Source: PALSA-188 sp050746185 (GTDB lineage Bacteria; Acidobacteriota; Terriglobia; Terriglobales; Acidobacteriaceae). Taken from it: DNA of 64,000 nt. The DNA is taken from NCBI GenBank assembly GCA_050746185.1, contig JBOGLA010000040.1, positions 62,001-126,000 on the forward strand, written 5' to 3'. Position numbers and translations under genes: made by a program. The first letter of the stretch is position 1. Each line of letters begins with the position of its first letter. Below are positions 33,606 through 42,402 of the stretch, piece after piece. The notes beneath the pieces are model-generated. The model was given only the letters and a program-made list of their open reading frames with translations, did no database searches and was not told the origin of the DNA.

Positions 33606-35527
33606 GCTAGTTGCCAAAGCTCACCTGTAAATTTCGTTAAAGCCGCTTTGCCGGCGATTTCTTTCGGAAAGTTTCGAACTGCGTAGATATCAATGCCTCG
33701 ATATTTGTGCTTCAGCGAAGTTATGACGCGCTGTTGCGACTGAAGGGAATGGCGGCATCGCTTGCACTTCCCAACGTCTTTGGCAAACATTACCCGGTTA
33801 AGAAAGATAGATTTCGGATTCAATTGAAGACTTCGCAAGCTGGAAATTAACCGCTCAGTTTCGCGATCCGGAAGTAATTCGGGCAACAGGACAACATGAA
33901 CTTCCGCCCCGGCGTTGTCTTTGAGCAGCCTCGACAACTCCCGAACCCGCTGTCCTAGTTCCGCTATTTTAACTGCCGCATCGCGCGCAGGCGCTAGTGT
34001 ACGGTGCGCCGCCAGGGTTTTCAATAATGGCCTGGTCCAGGCGAGAATGCGCTCCGGCATTCGTAAAAGTTCTAAAGCGTGACCCGTGGGCGCCATATCA
34101 ATCAACACCCGCTGAGAACGACTCGCGACCAAATCCAGGATGCGGAATATTGCCATGACTTCATCCACGCCGGGAGGAACAATCTCCAGAAGGTCCGACA
34201 GTAGCTGCCGCTCGAACGACAGATCAAGGTGAATTCCCGAAACTTCCGTCCCGGTTGCATCCTCTATATCGGCTCTCACTTCTCTCACCCATTTCGTAAA
34301 AATGGCAACCGAATCCATTTCCGAGGCGAGGAACTTTGAATCTCCGAGAACAGCGACGGGCTTGTCTCCGATTGCTTTTTGAAAAACGTCGTCTAACGAT
34401 GGGGCAGGATCGACCGAACAGATTTGAACGGACTTTTCGCTTCGTTTGCGAGTGTCAAAGCCGAGCGCGGCGGAAATGGTCGTCTTGCCAACGCCACCCT
34501 TTCCGAGAATAAACGTAAGCGGAACCTGCAAGATCGGCCAGTCAGCCTTCTTCAGTTTTGGCTCGCGGACTTTGTCTCCGTTGGGCCGCAACTTCAATTC
34601 CGCTCCCCCAAAAACATGGTTTGCAAACTTCGTTAGAATCGAAACCCCAACCACCGGGCGACCGGGGTCCTCCCCGATGTGTACCCGTCGCCCGGGAAAC
34701 TCCCCTTTCAGAAACTTCAATGCTTCGCGAGTGGAACGCGCCTGGCTTCGGCAAATATTGCATTCGCCCAGTTTTTGCACCGAACGATTCAGAACGATCT
34801 CAGAAATTCGCAACGTCGGCGAATACGTTTGAAGTATTTTGCTGCACCGCAGAGATTCATTCAAAGAGAATGTTTCCGGCGTGCTCACTAAAAATAAGTT
34901 GGCTTCCGCGAGAGAAGCGGAAACGTTCCCGACGATCTTTCGCCAGTCGTCCAGGAAAGCAAAGTTACCCGCCCGTTTCTGTTGCCCACGGAAATGGGCG
35001 GCTAACACGCGATCCCGGCTCGCTGCCAGTTCAAGGAAGTTAAGAAAGCTGAGAAAATATTGCGGCAGTCCGAGGAGCCGGAGGGTGTGTCCGAATGGGG
35101 CGGTGTCCACAACGACGTACGAATATTTTCCGGATGCCATCGCGTCATGAATCGCCAAAAGCGCCGCTACTTCCGCCATGCCTGGAAGAGCGGTATCCAG
35201 CAACGGTTCGATATCTTCGCGAGAAAAGATTGAAGCAGTATCCAGAATCTCCAGAATGTTCTGCTTGTGTTCGGAAAGGAATTCGCCAAAGAGCTTTTCG
35301 GAATTAATTTGCCAGGCGTACAGGTTGCCGCGGCCGTTCAGGGGCACTCTCTTCGGCCCGTCCCCAAGCGGCAATTCCAGCACGTCGGATAAAGAGTGTG
35401 CCGGATCCGTGGACAGAAGCAGGACCGGCTCGCGAGGATGTTGCCGCGCGGTGCGAAGGGCGAAAGCAGCCGAAACCGTGGTCTTGCCCACTCCGCCCTT
35501 GCCGATAAAAAATGACAATCTCCGCAC
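33602..35527 (-). CDS. Tandem ArsA/Get3-type ATPase heading the gas-vesicle operon
   Basis: About 641 residues made of two ArsA/Get3 halves. Each half begins with the deviant Walker A GKGGVGKTT (near residues 9 and 343), has a switch I Asp-Pro (LLSTDPAHSLSDVL; CSVDPAPSLDDVF), a VVDTAPFGHTLRLL or LIDMAPTGHALELL switch II segment, and a CxxC pair (CNICRS; CKRCRH) like the zinc-bridged Get3 dimer. A single chain thus mimics the dimer. Get3 relatives shuttle hydrophobic proteins, so chaperoning hydrophobic GvpA is a possible role (inference). It is the first gene of the operon; GTG start with a possible -10 TACAAT only six bases upstream, compatible with leaderless mRNA. Confidence 0.9.
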   Translation of the reverse strand: MRRLSFFIGKGGVGKTTVSAAFALRTARQHPREPVLLLSTDPAHSLSDVLELPLGDGPKRVPLNGRGNLYAWQINSEKLFGEFLSEHKQNILEILDTASIFSREDIEPLLDTALPGMAEVAALLAIHDAMASGKYSYVVVDTAPFGHTLRLLGLPQYFLSFLNFLELAASRDRVLAAHFRGQQKRAGNFAFLDDWRKIVGNVSASLAEANLFLVSTPETFSLNESLRCSKILQTYSPTLRISEIVLNRSVQKLGECNICRSQARSTREALKFLKGEFPGRRVHIGEDPGRPVVGVSILTKFANHVFGGAELKLRPNGDKVREPKLKKADWPILQVPLTFILGKGGVGKTTISAALGFDTRKRSEKSVQICSVDPAPSLDDVFQKAIGDKPVAVLGDSKFLASEMDSVAIFTKWVREVRADIEDATGTEVSGIHLDLSFERQLLSDLLEIVPPGVDEVMAIFRILDLVASRSQRVLIDMAPTGHALELLRMPERILAWTRPLLKTLAAHRTLAPARDAAVKIAELGQRVRELSRLLKDNAGAEVHVVLLPELLPDRETERLISSLRSLQLNPKSIFLNRVMFAKDVGKCKRCRHSLQSQQRVITSLKHKYRGIDIYAVRNFPKEIAGKAALTKFTGELWQLA

Positions 35528-35695
35528 CCGGCTATTGTAGCGATTGTCATCTTTCTCAGAGACTGAGTTGCCAACTGCTGAAGATGCTGTAACATGTGCG
35601 ATGCCCCCGAACCGATAGACCGGATCGCGTCCGGGTGTCTCGCGAAACGGCGAATCGAGCCTTTCGCAAATTCAACTTTGCCGAGGTAAACGAAT

Positions 35696-37063
35696 ATGTC
35701 GCTGGCTCCCGCAGGATCGTCAAATGTCGCGGTGAAGGAAGCTCCCAGGAGTTATGCGGGCCCTCTCGCGGTATTGACCACCCTCTTCTTTATATGGGGA
35801 TCGCTTACATCCCTGAACGATGTCCTCATTCCGTTCGCTCAGAATGTCTTCAAACTGAAGCTCGCCGCCAGCATGCTGGTTCAAACGGCATTCTTCTCAG
35901 CTTACTTCGTCTTTTCGATTCCGGCGGCCAAAATCATTGATTGGATCGGATACAAGCGTGCCATTCTCGTGGGACTGGGCACGATGATCATCGCGTGCCT
36001 GGCATTTTATCCCGCGGCAAAGATCCCATCATTCCCGTTTTTTCTGGCGGCGCTGATCATTTTGGCGACGGGGATCACCGTGCTCCAAGTCGCGGCGAAT
36101 CCCTACGTGGCCGTGCTCGGAAGGCCGGAAACCGCGTCCAGCCGCCTGAACCTCTCGCAGGCATTCAACTCGTTGGGCACGACAATTTTCCCCTGGATCG
36201 GCGCGAAGTTGATTCTCCGAAGCAGCGCCTCAGCCATTGCCGGCACAGTGTCGCAGCAGTCGGATGCCGTGATTAAGCTGTATGTGTACTTTTTTAGTTT
36301 CACGCTCTTGCTGTTGGCGATTGCCATCGGCCTTTTCAAATTACCTAAAATGGAGGCTGCCGAGCACCACATCGGTGAGAAAGTAAACGACTCCGTCTGG
36401 AAACATCCCAATCTCATTTTTGGCGCGATAGGCATCTTCGTCTATGTCGGCGGAGAAGTGGCAATTGGAAGCTCTATTGCCAATTACCTTGCCCTGGACA
36501 ATATTGGCGGCTTCATTTCCCATACTGCCATTCCCGATGCGGCGACGCGGTACCGCGCGGCCTTGGGTGAGGCCGCGAAATACATATCGTTATATTGGGG
36601 CGGCGCCATGGTGGGGCGCTTCATCGGATCTGCCCTGCTCCAGAAAATTAAGGCTGGCAAACTGCTTGCGCTGGCTGCGATCATGGCTGCCTTGCTGGTC
36701 ACTGTCTCTGTATTCACCAACGGCCATGTTGCGATGTGGTCGGTCCTTTCGATTGGATTATTTAATTCGATCATGTTCCCCTGCATCTTCACCATGGGAA
36801 TCGCCGAACTCGGACCCCTTACCGGCGACGGCTCCGGCATCATGAACATGGCGATTGTCGGAGGCGCGATCATCCCATGGATCGTCGGCAAGATCGGCGA
36901 TCTGATCAATGCGCAGTACTATCCTGCGATGACTCAAGGGGAGACCAGTTGGGGACAGGGTATCCATTACGCTCTGATCGTCGCGACTATCTGCTATCTG
37001 TATATTTTGTTTTTCGCCGTCAGCGGATCGAAAACCAACAGCGAACGCCATAGCAAAGCTTAG
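35696..37063 (+). CDS. FucP/GluP-type sugar MFS permease
   Basis: About 455 residues with twelve hydrophobic helices. Family marks: LTTLFFIWGSLTSLNDVLIPFAQNVF, LVQTAFFSAYFVFSIPAAKIIDWIGYKRAILVG, LQVAANPYVAVLGRPETASSRLNLSQAFNSLGTTIFPWIGAKLIL and MFPCIFTMGIAELGPLTGDGSGIM, as in L-fucose/H+ and glucose/galactose symporters. It imports a hexose by proton symport across the inner membrane. The substrate is not determinable. GAGGT precedes the ATG by 9 bases. Divergent from the gas-vesicle operon across 168 bases. Confidence 0.93.
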   Translation: MSLAPAGSSNVAVKEAPRSYAGPLAVLTTLFFIWGSLTSLNDVLIPFAQNVFKLKLAASMLVQTAFFSAYFVFSIPAAKIIDWIGYKRAILVGLGTMIIACLAFYPAAKIPSFPFFLAALIILATGITVLQVAANPYVAVLGRPETASSRLNLSQAFNSLGTTIFPWIGAKLILRSSASAIAGTVSQQSDAVIKLYVYFFSFTLLLLAIAIGLFKLPKMEAAEHHIGEKVNDSVWKHPNLIFGAIGIFVYVGGEVAIGSSIANYLALDNIGGFISHTAIPDAATRYRAALGEAAKYISLYWGGAMVGRFIGSALLQKIKAGKLLALAAIMAALLVTVSVFTNGHVAMWSVLSIGLFNSIMFPCIFTMGIAELGPLTGDGSGIMNMAIVGGAIIPWIVGKIGDLINAQYYPAMTQGETSWGQGIHYALIVATICYLYILFFAVSGSKTNSERHSKA

Positions 37064-37094
37064 TGCGATGGCATAGCGCCACTCAACCAACGCT

Positions 37095-37171
37095 GTCATT
37101 CCGAGCGCAGCGAGGAATCTGCACTTGTGGTAAGAAGGTTAGTGCAGATTTCTCGCTTCGCTCGGAATGAC
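37095..37171. repeat. 30-bp inverted repeat (GTCATTCCGAGCG type)
   Basis: GTCATTCCGAGCG...GAATCTGCAC (37095-37124) and its reverse complement (37142-37171, with a few mismatches) flank a 17-base loop. A related half-element occurs near 40624. I recall this word as a frequent dispersed element in acidobacterial genomes. It lies just upstream of the sortilin-like gene and contains an ATG that would otherwise be taken as the start. Confidence 0.75.
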
Positions 37172-37217
37172 AATTTCTAGTGGGGAGACTGTCGGATTGC
37201 AGTCGGGAGTTGTCTTG

Positions 37218-40200
37218 ATGCGTACTCGTGTCCTAATGGCTGTAACCGTTTTTGCGGCGCTTTTTTCGTCCGCGTTCGTTTTTTCACAACCCCCGCCGGA
37301 AAAGGCATTCGGAGAGATGCAGTGGCGCATGATCGGGCCATTTCGCGGAGGCCGCACTCGCGCCGCGACTGGCGTTCCCGCTCATCCGAACGTGTTTTAT
37401 GTCGGCGCTGTAGATGGCGGAGTCTGGAGGTCCACCGATTTCGGCCGCACCTGGAATCCGATTTTCGATGGCCAGGACACGCAATCCATCGGCGCTATCG
37501 CCGTCGCGCCTTCCAATCCCAATATTGTTTATGTTGCGAGCGGAGAAGGCCTGCACCGCCCCGACCTGTCAGTAGGAAATGGAATTTATAAATCCGTTGA
37601 CGGGGGCAAAACCTGGGCGCATTTAGGGCTTCGCGACGGCCAGCAAATTCCAGCCCTGGCCGTTGATCCGCATAATCCAAACCGTTTGTTTGCGGCGGTC
37701 TTGGGACATCCATATGGTCCGAATGAAGAGCGTGGCATTTTTCGCTCGAACGATGGTGGAGAAACCTGGCAGAAGGTTTTTTACAAAGACGCAAACACCG
37801 GCGGCTCTGATGTTGAGATTGATCCGTCGAATTCAGATGTAATTTATGCATCGCTCTGGGAAATACGCGAAGGACCGTGGGAAGACAACAATCAGTTTGA
37901 GGGAACAGGTGGAGGACTCTTCAAATCCACCGATGGTGGCAATACCTGGCATGCTCTGACCAATGGTCTGCCCAAAGATTTGTGCCAAATTAATGTCACC
38001 ATTGCGCGCAGTCAGCCCAGTCGTCTCTATGCAACCATCGCCACCACCACCCGCGGCGATTACGGCACCGATAAGGGACTGGGATTCTATCGCTCGGACG
38101 ATGCTGGCGAGAACTGGTATCGCGTTACGACCGATCCCCGGCCCGCGATGCGCATCGGGGGTGGCGATTTGGCGATGCCTCTGGCGGACCCGAAGAATCC
38201 GGATGTGGTTTACGTCACCAGCATCGTGACCGTGCGATCGAATGACGGCGGCAAAACATGGGCAAGCATTCGCGGCGCGCCCGGCGGAGATGATTATCAG
38301 AACATTTGGATTAATCCCAACGATCCCAACATCATTCTCCTGGTCAGCGATCAGGGCGCAATTGTCACGGTCAACCACGGCACGACCTGGAGTTCGTGGT
38401 TTAACCAGCCCACCGCTCAGATTTATCACGTAGCTGTCACCAATGCTTTTCCTTACAAAGTGTGCGGAGGTCAGCAGGAAAGCGGCTCGGTCTGCATTTC
38501 CAGCCGCGGCAATGACGGTGAGATAACTTTTCGGGATTGGCATCCGGTCGGCGTGATTGAATACGGCTACGTCGCGCCGGATCCGCTCGACACAGACATA
38601 ATCTACGGCGCGGGACGCAATGAAGTTTCAAAGTTCCATGTGTCAACCGGGCAGGTGGAAAATGTCACGCCGATTCCGGTTAAAGGCGAAAAGTATCGGA
38701 CCGATCGCACCGAACCCATCGTGTTTTCGCCGGTAGCCGCCCACGTACTTTATTACGCTTCCAACTTCCTGTTCAAAACGACCGACGGAGGGGATTCATG
38801 GCAGGCCATTAGCCCGGACCTCAGCCGCGAAAATCCCGGAATTCCGGCAAGCGTCGGGGACATTGCCTCGAAGAATCCGAAAGGCGCGAAACAGCGCGGC
38901 GCGATTTATGCAGTCGCCCCTTCCTTCCATAATCTGAATACGATTTGGGCAGGCACGGACGACGGACTGATTTGGAGGACCGCTGACGCGGGCAACAATT
39001 GGAAAAATATTACTCCGCCGAACGTGAGCCCCTGGTACAAGGTGACGCAGATTTCCGCCTCACACTTTGATGACGATTCCGCTTACGCCTCGGTCAACGG
39101 CTTCCGTATTGACGATCCTCATCCGTATATTTATCGGACTCGTGATGGAGGAAAAAACTGGAAACTGATTACCGAAGGCTTGCCTGCTGATTCTCCCGTG
39201 GATACAGTGCGCGAAGACCCCGTTCGCAAAGGCCTGTTGTTCGCCGGAACTGAAACCGCGGTATGGGTTTCGTTCGACGACGGAGATCATTGGCAATCTT
39301 TGCAATTGAATTTGCCCCACACCTCCATGCGTGATTTGTGGGTTGATGAGAATGACCTGATCGTTGGGACCCACGGCCGATCTTTCTGGATCTTGGATGA
39401 CATCACTCCACTTCGGCAGCTTGCCGCATCCCCGGCGCACGCTGATGCGTTCCTCTTCCAGCCCGAGACGGCGTATCGCATCCGGCGCGATACAAACACG
39501 GATACTCCGATACCGCCTGACGAGCCGGCGGGGAAAACCCCCCCTTCCGGGGCGATCATTGACTATTCCCTGCCTCAACCATCCTCGGGGCCGGTATCTC
39601 TGGAGATTCTGGACGCGAAGGGTCAACTGGTCCGCCGCTTTTCCAGCGCTGATCAGCCGGAGCCAACTCGATCACAACTGGAAAAGCAACTCATCCCGCT
39701 CTACTGGATACGAATGCCGAAGATTCTTCCGGCGACTGAAGGCATGCACCGGTGGGTCTGGGATCTGCACTATCCCGCGCCCGTCGCCGCCACTCACCAG
39801 TATCCAATCGCGGCCGTGCCCCATGACACGCCTCGGAATCCGCAAGGCCCACTTGCATTGCCCGGACAATACACGGTGCGGCTAACGGCTGACGGAAAAA
39901 TCTACAATGAGCCGTTAATCGTGAAGATGGATCCGCGAGTGAAGACATCTTCGGCCGGGCTGGAGCAGCAATTCGATCTCGCAACGAATCTCAGTTCTAC
40001 ACTCACCAAAAGCTCGCAAGCGGTTCTTGAGGCGCGCTCGATTTTGGAGCAGCTAATGAAGATTTTCCCGCAGGCAAATGGCTCCGTCCTCGACTCCTTG
40101 ACCTCAGTCCAACAGAGGGTCTCCGAAATGCTGGAAAAATCGGACTCGACTCCTGAAGGGGCACTGACGCTGAAGGCGACGAATGCCGACATCGCAGCCC

Positions 40201-40421
40201 TTTACGCCGATGTCGAGCGAGCCGACGCTGCTCCCACCGAGGCCTTGATAGAGGCAACAAAGGCCGAGAAACGCGATCTCTCAAACCTCATCAAGCGGTG
40301 GGATGTATTGAAGTCGAAAGATATCTCGGACCTCAACCAGCAACTACAGAAGGCGAATTTACCCACGGTAAATCCGGAATCCAGCCCTCAAGACGATGAA
40401 CCGGGTGGAGACGAAGAATAA
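37218..40421 (+). CDS. Large secreted sortilin/VPS10-like beta-propeller protein (paralogue 2)
   Basis: About 1,067 residues from the ATG at 37218, preceded by GGGAG with 8-base spacing and giving a clean signal peptide (RTRVLMAVTVFAALFSSAFVFSQ). An upstream ATG at 37167 lies in the inverted repeat. BNR/Asp-box repeats abound (VWRSTDFGRTW, IYKSVDGGKTW, FRSNDGGETW, LFKSTDGGNTW, YRSDDAGENW, VRSNDGGKTW). The order of motifs, HQIW/QNIW, SSWFNQPTAQIYHV, FVGTHGRSFWILDDITPLRQ, matches paralogue 1 throughout. The C-terminal 200 residues are helical. An exported beta-propeller of unknown activity. Confidence 0.88.
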   Translation: MRTRVLMAVTVFAALFSSAFVFSQPPPEKAFGEMQWRMIGPFRGGRTRAATGVPAHPNVFYVGAVDGGVWRSTDFGRTWNPIFDGQDTQSIGAIAVAPSNPNIVYVASGEGLHRPDLSVGNGIYKSVDGGKTWAHLGLRDGQQIPALAVDPHNPNRLFAAVLGHPYGPNEERGIFRSNDGGETWQKVFYKDANTGGSDVEIDPSNSDVIYASLWEIREGPWEDNNQFEGTGGGLFKSTDGGNTWHALTNGLPKDLCQINVTIARSQPSRLYATIATTTRGDYGTDKGLGFYRSDDAGENWYRVTTDPRPAMRIGGGDLAMPLADPKNPDVVYVTSIVTVRSNDGGKTWASIRGAPGGDDYQNIWINPNDPNIILLVSDQGAIVTVNHGTTWSSWFNQPTAQIYHVAVTNAFPYKVCGGQQESGSVCISSRGNDGEITFRDWHPVGVIEYGYVAPDPLDTDIIYGAGRNEVSKFHVSTGQVENVTPIPVKGEKYRTDRTEPIVFSPVAAHVLYYASNFLFKTTDGGDSWQAISPDLSRENPGIPASVGDIASKNPKGAKQRGAIYAVAPSFHNLNTIWAGTDDGLIWRTADAGNNWKNITPPNVSPWYKVTQISASHFDDDSAYASVNGFRIDDPHPYIYRTRDGGKNWKLITEGLPADSPVDTVREDPVRKGLLFAGTETAVWVSFDDGDHWQSLQLNLPHTSMRDLWVDENDLIVGTHGRSFWILDDITPLRQLAASPAHADAFLFQPETAYRIRRDTNTDTPIPPDEPAGKTPPSGAIIDYSLPQPSSGPVSLEILDAKGQLVRRFSSADQPEPTRSQLEKQLIPLYWIRMPKILPATEGMHRWVWDLHYPAPVAATHQYPIAAVPHDTPRNPQGPLALPGQYTVRLTADGKIYNEPLIVKMDPRVKTSSAGLEQQFDLATNLSSTLTKSSQAVLEARSILEQLMKIFPQANGSVLDSLTSVQQRVSEMLEKSDSTPEGALTLKATNADIAALYADVERADAAPTEALIEATKAEKRDLSNLIKRWDVLKSKDISDLNQQLQKANLPTVNPESSPQDDEPGGDEE

Positions 40422-40433
40422 GCGTGCTCGCAA

Positions 40434-40604
40434 ATGCCCCGGAAAAAGAAAGCCCGATTTAGCGCGGTAAAAGAAATCAAGGCAATGGCGCGAGAACGAA
40501 TTGGCGCGCCCCCATCGTCGAAAGTAGTCCCCGATCGCAGGAAGAAACGGGATGCGGCGCAGAAGCACAAGCCTACACTGGGCAAGATGTTGAGCGAAAC
40601 CTAG
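40434..40604 (+). CDS. Small basic conserved protein
   Basis: 56 residues starting at the ATG at 40434, 10 bases after the sortilin-like stop. It is very basic (PRKKKARFSAVKEIKAMARERIGAPP...KHKPTLGKMLSE). The ending KHKPTLGK looks like a conserved acidobacterial small protein I have seen, without a known function. Possibly nucleic-acid binding, judged by charge only. It is probably co-transcribed with the preceding gene. Confidence 0.6.
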   Translation: MPRKKKARFSAVKEIKAMARERIGAPPSSKVVPDRRKKRDAAQKHKPTLGKMLSET

Positions 40605-40621
40605 GAATGAACAACTACGCT

Positions 40622-40690
40622 CTGTCATTTCGAGCGCAGCACAATTACCCGTTTACGGGCGGTTGTGCGAAGTCGAGAAACCTGCTGTTT
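40622..40690. repeat. Inverted repeat related to the 37095 element
   Basis: TGTCATTTCGAGCGCAGC begins like the 37095 element. The arms GCACAATTACCCG (40638-40650) and CGGGCGGTTGTGC (40655-40667) can form a hairpin with a TTTA loop, followed by GAAGTCGAGAAACCTGC. Confidence 0.6.
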
Positions 40691-40766
40691 CTTTTCGGAA
40701 CTTAATCAGAGCTTCCCTGGAACTCAAATACGGCTGGGGGATTCCTCTCTTCTTTCTTAAGCTTGC

Positions 40767-42341
40767 TCATGCCTCTGCCAAATTAACCATCTTCCGTAAC
40801 CGCACCGCTGTCCACGCCAACGCCGCAAGCGCCGTGCCCCACGCAATGAAGGCGATCCTGACCACCCAGGCCGGCGCTTCCCCGACTCTCTTAAGCAAGA
40901 ACGGCAGAAAATTCCAAGTGGTGATGTGCACATAATCCCACGGATCTTCCGTCATAGCGTGGTTGTTCAGGCCCCAGGCATCCATCTTGCCAAGCGCGAA
41001 TGCAATAATGTTTTTGAACCTCAGCGCGATAACGAATGTGGGATGACCGAGCGTCTCCATCTGGTAAATCTCAAGCGGCAGCCAAAATGCCAGGGAAGCA
41101 ATCTGGATTACCGTGCTGACCGCGATGAGTCCAATGCCAGCCGCCCACACGGCTCTTCCAAGTTCGCGCCGGTATCGCAGCAGCAGCGGCACCGAGATGA
41201 AGGCCGCCAATTCCGCCGCGGTTGAAACGTAGCGGTCTCCCCAGGCAAAATCGCCGCTCCACACCGTATATTTGGCATAAAAACAGATGTAGGCGAAAAG
41301 CAAAAACGCCGCAGCCGTCAAATACGCCTTAATTTGCGGCGTCAGCCGCTTCCAGATCAGCGCCGCAATCACAATCGTGAGCACGAGCAGCGGATCGAAA
41401 AGGAATATGGATTTCTCCGGCGTGAACAGCGCCCCAAAAAATCCAACGTGGAACGGCGTCTCGAATGGATAATTCGCCGGCAGAGACGGATCCTGCAACC
41501 TGTGTTCCAAGGTGAAATAATGTACGTAGGTATTGGTGAACGATCCGAAACGATAGAACTGGTACAGCCGGTCCATCAATAGAAATACCGCGTACACCGG
41601 GGCGGCGGTCCTAACATACGCGAGGAATTTTTCCCGCCATTGTCGAGCGTCCACCCGCTCAAACCAAAATACAGCCAGCAGAAAAACTCCGCCCGCCAAA
41701 AGGTCAAGGCCAGTGGTGAGGCGTGTCAGCAGATTCAAACCCAAAGCCGCCGACCCGATCAGCAAAGCGCGATGGCTACCCGTGCGCAACCATTGATATT
41801 GAAATGCGAAGCCAACCAGCGTCAGCAGCTGGATGTAGTTATTCTCCATCATGTTCTGCGTGTAGTGCAGATGCGAGGTTGCGAACAAAAGGGCCAGAAC
41901 GCCGCCCACGGACTGCTTCGTAGTGAATCCCAGCAGCCGCAGGAAATAAAAACAGATCAGCGCGGTCAAAACATTGAGAAAAATATTAGTGCTGTAGCTG
42001 ACGAAAATATTGCGCACGCTGGGATCGTTGCCGTTGTAATCTGCGAACGCCGGCAGCTTCTCGATGTATGTACCGATGATGTCCGCCGGCAACATGAGCA
42101 GCGGCTGCCCAATGCCGTACCAATCGTAGAGCTTGCCTCCGCGACCGTGAACGCCAAATTCGGGATACTCTTGCGGAAATACTGGAGGCTCGGAAGTAAA
42201 GAATGAAGTTGCAGTTTGCAGCCGGTGCATGGTGTCGGCGCTCCCAAGCTCTCCGGACTGAACCACGAAGGCGCCGAGCCCAGCAACCAGACAAAGCAGA
42301 ACCAAAGGATCATTCAGCGAGCGGCGAAGGCGCGAGATCAT
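40767..42341 (-). CDS. Polytopic membrane protein, GT-C-like
   Basis: About 524 residues from the ATG at 42341. Around ten to twelve hydrophobic helices with a long first extracytoplasmic loop (HRLQTATSFFTSEPPVF...YDWYGIGQPLLMLPADII) containing the motif region FGVHGRGGKLYDWYG. This layout resembles GT-C glycosyltransferase-like or dolichyl-type membrane proteins of acidobacteria, but no diagnostic catalytic motif is certain. A shared leader motif precedes it and the gene at 42403-43260. Confidence 0.75.
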   Translation of the reverse strand: MISRLRRSLNDPLVLLCLVAGLGAFVVQSGELGSADTMHRLQTATSFFTSEPPVFPQEYPEFGVHGRGGKLYDWYGIGQPLLMLPADIIGTYIEKLPAFADYNGNDPSVRNIFVSYSTNIFLNVLTALICFYFLRLLGFTTKQSVGGVLALLFATSHLHYTQNMMENNYIQLLTLVGFAFQYQWLRTGSHRALLIGSAALGLNLLTRLTTGLDLLAGGVFLLAVFWFERVDARQWREKFLAYVRTAAPVYAVFLLMDRLYQFYRFGSFTNTYVHYFTLEHRLQDPSLPANYPFETPFHVGFFGALFTPEKSIFLFDPLLVLTIVIAALIWKRLTPQIKAYLTAAAFLLFAYICFYAKYTVWSGDFAWGDRYVSTAAELAAFISVPLLLRYRRELGRAVWAAGIGLIAVSTVIQIASLAFWLPLEIYQMETLGHPTFVIALRFKNIIAFALGKMDAWGLNNHAMTEDPWDYVHITTWNFLPFLLKRVGEAPAWVVRIAFIAWGTALAALAWTAVRLRKMVNLAEA

Positions 42342-42402
42342 GCCCACCGATGTTAAAGCACAGGGACACCAGCTCAAAGCAATGCCGCGATGAACCTGCC
42401 GT

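Noticed and set aside
37167..37217. ATG at 37167 as start of the second sortilin-like gene
   Set aside because: It lies within an inverted repeat and would precede the signal peptide by 17 residues; the ATG at 37218 has a proper ribosome site.
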